A stretch of 43,618 nt of DNA from CAYRIY01 sp964424335 (GTDB lineage: Bacteria; Bacillota; Limnochordia; DTU080; RSA5), in NCBI GenBank assembly GCA_964424335.1, contig CAYRIY010000021.1, forward strand, positions 1 to 43,618, given 5' to 3'. Below, piece after piece: positions 39,082 through 43,618 of this stretch. Each line of letters begins with the position of its first letter. Within the stretch, counting starts at the first letter, position 1. A program made the translations under genes and the position numbers. The notes beneath the pieces are model-generated. The model had not been told where the DNA came from, did no database searches, and worked only from the letters and a program-made list of their open reading frames with translations.

Positions 39082-42000
39082 ATGAACCGTGTGCAGGCAC
39101 TTAAGGAATTGATGACATCTCGCATACTCGTCCTCGACGGAGCCATGGGCACGGAGCTTCAGCGGCGGGATTTGACGCCCGAAGACTTCGGCGGGGAAGC
39201 TTTTGACGGCTGCAACGAGCATCTCAACCTCACCAGGCCGGACGTCGTCATGGACGTGCACCGAAGCTACCTCGAGGCGGGCGCGGACATCGTGGAGACC
39301 AACACGTTCGGATCGACGCCGCTGGTCCTCGGCGAGTACCCGCCGCTGCAGGAAAAGGCGTATGAGATCAGCCGGCGAGGAGCCGAGCTCGCTTGCCTCG
39401 TCGCAAAAGAGTTTGAAACCCCGGATCGGCCAAGGTTTGTCGCCGGCGCCATGGGGCCCACGACAAAGACGCTCACCCTTACGGGGGGCACGACCTTTGA
39501 CGAACTTGCCAAGCACTTCTACGTCCAGGCGTCGGGCTTGATCGATGGGGGCGTAGATTTTCTACTGCTTGAAACCGCGCAAGACACACGCAACGTGAAG
39601 GCGGGCTTGATCGCCATCGATCGCCTGCAGAGGGAGCGTGGAATCGAGATCCCGGTCGCGGTCTCCGGCACGATCGAACCGATGGGCACGATGCTCGCCG
39701 GCCAGACGGCCGAGGCCTTGGTGACAAGTCTCGAACACGTAAACCTTTTATACCTTGGCCTCAACTGCGCGACCGGGCCGGAGTTTATGACGGACCATCT
39801 GCGCGCGCTGGCGGAATCGGCGAGCGTGCCGATCGCATGCGTGCCGAATGCGGGCCTTCCCGACGAAGACGGCCGCTACATCGAGACGCCCGCGATGATG
39901 GCGCGGGTGTTCGACCGGTTTATCGAGCGAGGGTGGGTCAACCTGATCGGCGGGTGCTGCGGCACGACGCCGGCGCACATCGAGGCCTTCGTCGAGCTTG
40001 CACAAGGCAAGCGCCCCCGGGTGCCGCAAAAGCGGGTTGGCACCTTTGTCTCAGGCACTGAGAACCTCGAGATCGAGGAGACCAACCGCCCTATCATCGT
40101 GGGCGAGCGAACCAACGTCATCGGCTCCCGGAAATTTCGCGAGTTGATTGCCGAGGAAAAGTTTGACGAAGCGAGCGAGATCGCTCGCACGCAGGTGAGA
40201 AACGGCGCTCAAATCATCGACGTCTGCCTGGCGAACCCCGATCGGGATGAGCTTCGTGATATGGAAGCCTTTCTCGAACAGGTGATCAAAAAGGTGAAGG
40301 CGCCGCTCATGATCGACTCCACCGACCCGGCCGTGATCGAGCGGGCGCTCACTTACTGCCAAGGGAAGGCGATCATCAATTCGATCAACCTGGAGGACGG
40401 AGAAGAGCGCTTTGAGCAGGTCGTTCCCATGGCAAGGCGCTTTGGGGCCGCCTTTGTCGTCGGGACGATCGACGAGGACAAGCAGCAAGGCATGGCGATC
40501 ACCAGAGAGCGCAAGCTCGAAATCGCCAAGCGCTCGTACGATCTCCTCGTCCACAAGTACGGCGTTCCGCCATCCGACATCATATTCGATCCTCTCACGT
40601 TTCCTTGCGCGACCGGCGACGCACAGTACGTCGGCTCGGCCGTCGAGACGATCGAAGGGATTCGCCTCATCAAAGAGGCCATGCCCGAGACCAAGACCAT
40701 TCTCGGCATAAGCAACGTGTCGTTTGGCCTTCCGCCGTCGGGACGAGAAGTGCTCAACTCCGTCTTTTTGTACCATTGCACGGCGGCGGGGCTCGACATG
40801 GCGATCGTCAACTCTGAAAAGCTGGAGCGGTATGCAAGCATCCCTGATGAGGAAAAGCGCCTTGCGGACAAGCTCTTGTTTGAGACGTCGGACGAGGCGA
40901 TCGCAGCCTATGTGGAGCACTTTCGGGGCGCGCAAAGCCGGATCGGCAAGCCCAAGTCCGACCTAAGCCTCGACGAGCGGCTCGCGCAGTACATCATCGA
41001 GGGAACTCGTGACGGCCTGATCGAAGATCTCGACGCCAAGCTGAAAGAGGCAGCTCCGCTCGAGATCATCAACGGCCCGCTCATGGCCGGCATGGACGAA
41101 GTGGGCCGCCTTTTCAACAACAATGAGCTCATCGTGGCGGAAGTGCTGCAAAGCGCGGAATCGATGAAGGCCGCCGTCGCGTACCTCGAGCCCTTCATGG
41201 ACAAGGCGGATGTCGCATCTCGGGGCAAGATTCTGCTCGCCACCGTCAAGGGCGATGTGCACGACATCGGGAAAAACCTCGTCGAGATCGTGCTGGCCAA
41301 CAACGGCTACGAGGTGATCAACCTCGGAATCAAGGTGCCGCCCTCGGATCTCATCAAGGCGATTCGTGAGCATGAGCCGGACATGATCGGGCTCTCCGGG
41401 CTCCTCGTGAAATCGGCGCAGCAGATGGTGGTCACCGCCGAGGAACTCTCGGCTGCGGGCGTGTGTCCGCCGATGCTCGTCGGGGGCGCGGCGCTTTCCA
41501 ATGGATTTACTCGCCGGAAAATTGCACCCGCCTATCAAAATCTCGTGGCCTACGCCGTCGACGCGATGAAAGGCCTGGAGCTTGCCAACCAGATCATGGA
41601 CCCCCAAAAGCGCGCCGAGTTGCAGGCGCGCCTTGCCCAGGAGAGCGAAGCGCTCGGCAACGCAGCGGAGCGAGCTGCCGCGACGTACGATCCCGGTGAG
41701 CGACGCTCGAGCAAGGTGGAGGTGCTAGAGAGCGTCCCGGCTCCGCCCGACTTCAAGCGACACGTCCTGCGAAACATCAACCTCGATGAGGTGTGGTCGT
41801 TCATCAACCCGGCGATGCTCTACACTCGCCATTTGGGCCTCAGGGGCGGCAGGGCCGATGCGCTCCTCGCCCAAGGCGACGAGAAGGCCATGATGCTCAA
41901 AGAAGTGATCGACGAGTTAAAAGCTGTTTGCCGTGCCGGGGCAATGGAGGTGCACGCCGTCTGGCGATTCTTTCCTGCACACAGCGAAGGGAACTCGCTC

Positions 42001-42540
42001 ATCCTTACGGATCCCGATACAGGCGATCCCGCGGCGGTCCTCGATTTTCCCAGGCAGCCCAAGGAGGACGGCCTCTGCCTTGCCGACTTCACAAATCCCA
42101 AAGGCCAAGGCGCGCCTGACAACGTCTGCCTGTTTGCCGTGACATCGGGTCGGGGCATCCGTGCGCTTTACGAATCGTACAAGGCAGAGGGCGAGTTTTT
42201 GAAAAGCCATGCGATCCAGGCCTTAGCCATCGAGTCGGCAGAAGGGTGCGCCGAGTGGCTCCACAGCAAGATTCGCGGATGGTGGGGTTTTCCGGACGAC
42301 CCCGAGATGGAGATGCGCGACCGCTTCCAAGCTCGTTACCGCGGACGCCGGTACTCCTTTGGTTACCCGGCTTGCCCGGACCTTGCAATGCAGCGAACGC
42401 TCTTTGAGCTGATCAACCCCGAGGAGATCGGCATCGAGCTCACCGAGGAGTACATGATGGAGCCTGAGGCCGCGGTCTCGGCCATCGTCTTTCACCATCC
42501 GGCGTGCGAGTATTTCAGCGTGGGGAAGGAGAACTTGTAG
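39082..42540 (+). CDS. metH: cobalamin-dependent methionine synthase
   Basis: Transfers the methyl group of 5-methyl-THF via cobalamin to homocysteine. All four modules are present in 1152 residues: the homocysteine/zinc domain (1 to about 320; zinc ligands C229, C292 and C293), the pterin-binding domain (about 340-610; RTNVIGSRKFRELI, DPLTFPCATGD), the B12 domain (about 640-880; GDVHDIGKN with lower ligand H727, GLSGLLVKSAQQM, LVGGAAL) and the reactivation domain (about 900-1152; RFQARYRGRRYSFGYPACPD). ATG 39082 with AGGA ten bases upstream is preferred over GTG 39073. No cobalamin or SAM riboswitch is visible in the short gap before it. Confidence 0.96.
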   Translation: MNRVQALKELMTSRILVLDGAMGTELQRRDLTPEDFGGEAFDGCNEHLNLTRPDVVMDVHRSYLEAGADIVETNTFGSTPLVLGEYPPLQEKAYEISRRGAELACLVAKEFETPDRPRFVAGAMGPTTKTLTLTGGTTFDELAKHFYVQASGLIDGGVDFLLLETAQDTRNVKAGLIAIDRLQRERGIEIPVAVSGTIEPMGTMLAGQTAEALVTSLEHVNLLYLGLNCATGPEFMTDHLRALAESASVPIACVPNAGLPDEDGRYIETPAMMARVFDRFIERGWVNLIGGCCGTTPAHIEAFVELAQGKRPRVPQKRVGTFVSGTENLEIEETNRPIIVGERTNVIGSRKFRELIAEEKFDEASEIARTQVRNGAQIIDVCLANPDRDELRDMEAFLEQVIKKVKAPLMIDSTDPAVIERALTYCQGKAIINSINLEDGEERFEQVVPMARRFGAAFVVGTIDEDKQQGMAITRERKLEIAKRSYDLLVHKYGVPPSDIIFDPLTFPCATGDAQYVGSAVETIEGIRLIKEAMPETKTILGISNVSFGLPPSGREVLNSVFLYHCTAAGLDMAIVNSEKLERYASIPDEEKRLADKLLFETSDEAIAAYVEHFRGAQSRIGKPKSDLSLDERLAQYIIEGTRDGLIEDLDAKLKEAAPLEIINGPLMAGMDEVGRLFNNNELIVAEVLQSAESMKAAVAYLEPFMDKADVASRGKILLATVKGDVHDIGKNLVEIVLANNGYEVINLGIKVPPSDLIKAIREHEPDMIGLSGLLVKSAQQMVVTAEELSAAGVCPPMLVGGAALSNGFTRRKIAPAYQNLVAYAVDAMKGLELANQIMDPQKRAELQARLAQESEALGNAAERAAATYDPGERRSSKVEVLESVPAPPDFKRHVLRNINLDEVWSFINPAMLYTRHLGLRGGRADALLAQGDEKAMMLKEVIDELKAVCRAGAMEVHAVWRFFPAHSEGNSLILTDPDTGDPAAVLDFPRQPKEDGLCLADFTNPKGQGAPDNVCLFAVTSGRGIRALYESYKAEGEFLKSHAIQALAIESAEGCAEWLHSKIRGWWGFPDDPEMEMRDRFQARYRGRRYSFGYPACPDLAMQRTLFELINPEEIGIELTEEYMMEPEAAVSAIVFHHPACEYFSVGKENL

Positions 42541-42582
42541 CGGCGAGGCCGGCGAGGAATGTCCACCCTTGTCCCGGCATAG

Positions 42583-42631
42583 GGATGAAGAGAGATTGGC
42601 GCATTTGTGCCGGTTTGCGGTTTCTTCATCC
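42583..42631 (+). repeat. hairpin between metH and yabP
   Basis: GGATGAAG (42583-42590) pairs perfectly with CTTCATCC (42624-42631). A second stem GGCGC/GTGCC (42598-42602 with 42607-42611, one G-U) sits inside. There is no U-run, so it is not a typical terminator. It ends 28 bases before the yabP start. Confidence 0.5.
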
Positions 42632-42659
42632 TGCGTTAGGGAAGAGAGGGTGGTCTTGG

Positions 42660-42989
42660 GTGAGACGAGGGCATGTGATCCAGGAAGCGGGGGAGCTGGG
42701 CCCCGACGGGCGTACGGTGCGAAAGAGACACCAGTTCACCCTCAAAAACCGTGAAGAGATGTCGGTGGAGGGCGTGCTCAACGTCGAAAGCTTCGACGAT
42801 CAGGAGATTCTCCTTGAAACCGACCAGGGCATGATGCACGTGCGGGGTGATGATCTCCACATCAAGGAGCTGAACCTCGAGGGCGGGACATTGCTCGTTA
42901 GCGGGTTTGTTCGCGGGATCGAATATACGGGAGACGGACCGAGGAAGAAGGGGAAAGGAAAGGGCCTACTCGGCAAACTGCTGAAATAG
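42660..42989 (+). CDS. yabP: sporulation protein YabP
   Basis: A 109-residue member of the YabP/YqfC family: RHQFTLKNREEMSVEGVLNV, FDDQEILLETDQGMMHVRGDDLHIKELNLEGG, then a basic Gly/Lys tail. In B. subtilis yabP is transcribed in the mother cell and a mutant blocks sporulation; the molecular role is unclear. The GTG start is supported by GAGAGGG about ten bases upstream and by family length (about 100 residues). The S4-domain gene yabO that usually precedes it is missing; metH lies there instead. Confidence 0.9.
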   Translation: MRRGHVIQEAGELGPDGRTVRKRHQFTLKNREEMSVEGVLNVESFDDQEILLETDQGMMHVRGDDLHIKELNLEGGTLLVSGFVRGIEYTGDGPRKKGKGKGLLGKLLK

Positions 42990-43086
42990 CAGGCGAAAAA
43001 GAGGAACGCAGCGCCGGCACACATTTTCCGCTCGTTCATAGCATGGTAGGGTCTCCACACCCAGATTTCATAGGTGGCGATCCTCC

Positions 43087-43596
43087 ATGTCGAGTTTGGC
43101 TGAGCAAACATATGCGTTTTTGATGACGATCCTTGCGGGCGGGGTCATCGGCTTCCTTTTCGACCTGTATCGCGTCTTTCGATCGATGCTGCGTCCAAAG
43201 CAACTTGGGACCGCGGTGACCGATCTGCTTTTCTGGATCGTGGTCACGCCCACGGTCTTCGCGATGCTGCTTGCAGGGAATTGGGGCGAACTTCGCTTTT
43301 ACGTCCTCGTCGGCCTTGCAATCGGCTTACTCCTCTACTTTCAAGCGCTCAGCGCCGCGGTGCTCTGGCTGTTCATGGGCGCCTTCAAACGGCTTGGACA
43401 GGGACTAAGCTGGGGCGCGCTCGGGCTAGCCCGGGTGCTTACGTTCCCGTTCGCCATCATTGGCGGCGCCTTCGGTCGGCGGCGCCGGGCCGTGTGGTCA
43501 AAAAGGCGCTGGTCCGGGATGGGCGCTGTCGCACCTTCGCCTCGGGTTCGCATGGCATGGCAACGGTTCTCCTTCTCCCGCCTCTTCCACAGGTGA
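43087..43596 (+). CDS. yabQ: spore cortex biosynthesis protein YabQ
   Basis: A 169-residue membrane protein with about four helices and the YabQ pattern: FLMTILAGGVIGFLFDLYRVFR, LLFWIVVTPTVFAMLL, then GELRFYVLVGLAIGLLLYF. It is needed for cortex formation in B. subtilis. The basic C-terminal tail (RRRRAVWSKRRW) faces the cytoplasm by the positive-inside rule. AGGTGG precedes ATG 43087 by about ten bases. divIC would be expected next but lies outside the window. Confidence 0.92.
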   Translation: MSSLAEQTYAFLMTILAGGVIGFLFDLYRVFRSMLRPKQLGTAVTDLLFWIVVTPTVFAMLLAGNWGELRFYVLVGLAIGLLLYFQALSAAVLWLFMGAFKRLGQGLSWGALGLARVLTFPFAIIGGAFGRRRRAVWSKRRWSGMGAVAPSPRVRMAWQRFSFSRLFHR

Positions 43597-43618
43597 CGAG
43601 CCGCTTTCGCCTCTCGCT

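Noticed and set aside
1..43618. CRISPR arrays, insertion sequences, prophage
   Set aside because: No regularly spaced repeats, transposase or integrase motifs, or structural phage genes were seen on reading both strands.

Overview
The window is a GC-rich (roughly 60%) chromosomal segment of an endospore-forming Bacillota (Firmicutes). Its right two thirds follow the gene order known from Bacillus subtilis and the Clostridia around yabE-rsmA-veg-ispE-purR-glmU-prs-ctc-pth-mfd-spoVT-mazG-yabP-yabQ. Spore-specific families (SpoVT, SPOCS/LysM coat protein, SpoIID-like, YabP, YabQ, DacF-type carboxypeptidase) and strong GGAGG ribosome binding sites fit this. The lineage cannot be fixed from the sequence. 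A Veg/PurR pair (Bacilli-like) sits with a SPOCS-LysM/ispE/GntR/nucleotidyltransferase run (Clostridia-like), which suggests a deep-branching or thermophilic group. No insertion sequence, prophage, CRISPR array or rRNA was seen.

Layout. 1-9.2 kb: metabolic and accessory genes in mixed orientation, namely two methyltransferases, a glyoxalase-fold remnant, formate-THF ligase (fhs), an orphan sugar-type solute-binding protein, an unnamed polytopic membrane protein, a cupin, a MarC protein and a beta-carbonic anhydrase. 9.2-12.5 kb: an APC permease and ddl, diverging from a 415-base intergenic region full of nested inverted repeats. 12.6-17.8 kb: a DnaD-like protein, a DnaB-type helicase, a small acidic protein, YabE, RsmA and a YkuK-like protein. 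17.8-21.6 kb: veg behind tandem strong promoters, a PG-binding/LysM/GH18-like protein and a SPOCS-LysM coat protein. 21.8-30 kb: accD, dacF, ispE, a GntR regulator, a nucleotidyltransferase, purR, tRNA-Gln, a C-terminally truncated glmU, prs, an assembly gap of 100 N, and the tail of ctc (bL25). 30-36.6 kb: pth, a promoter with a structured leader, mfd, spoVT, and mazG and hup on the minus strand. 36.8-43.6 kb: a SpoIID-domain protein, a cystathionine gamma-synthase-like protein whose PLP lysine is replaced by tyrosine, cobalamin-dependent metH, yabP and yabQ.

How the genes work together. The core cluster serves envelope precursor synthesis (glmU, ddl, ispE, dacF), nucleotide and PRPP supply (prs, purR), translation quality (pth, ctc, rsmA), repair (mfd, mazG) and sporulation. 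fhs and metH are folate one-carbon genes and, with the CGS-like protein, point to methionine and C1 metabolism. Several genes usual in this neighbourhood (rnmV, spoVG, spoVB, the S4-domain yabO, fin) are absent here.

Most notable: the lysine-less CGS-like protein; a GlmU lacking its acetyltransferase part; a 185-nt three-way-junction RNA candidate between pth and mfd with its own near-consensus promoter; and nested inverted repeats between the APC permease and ddl.
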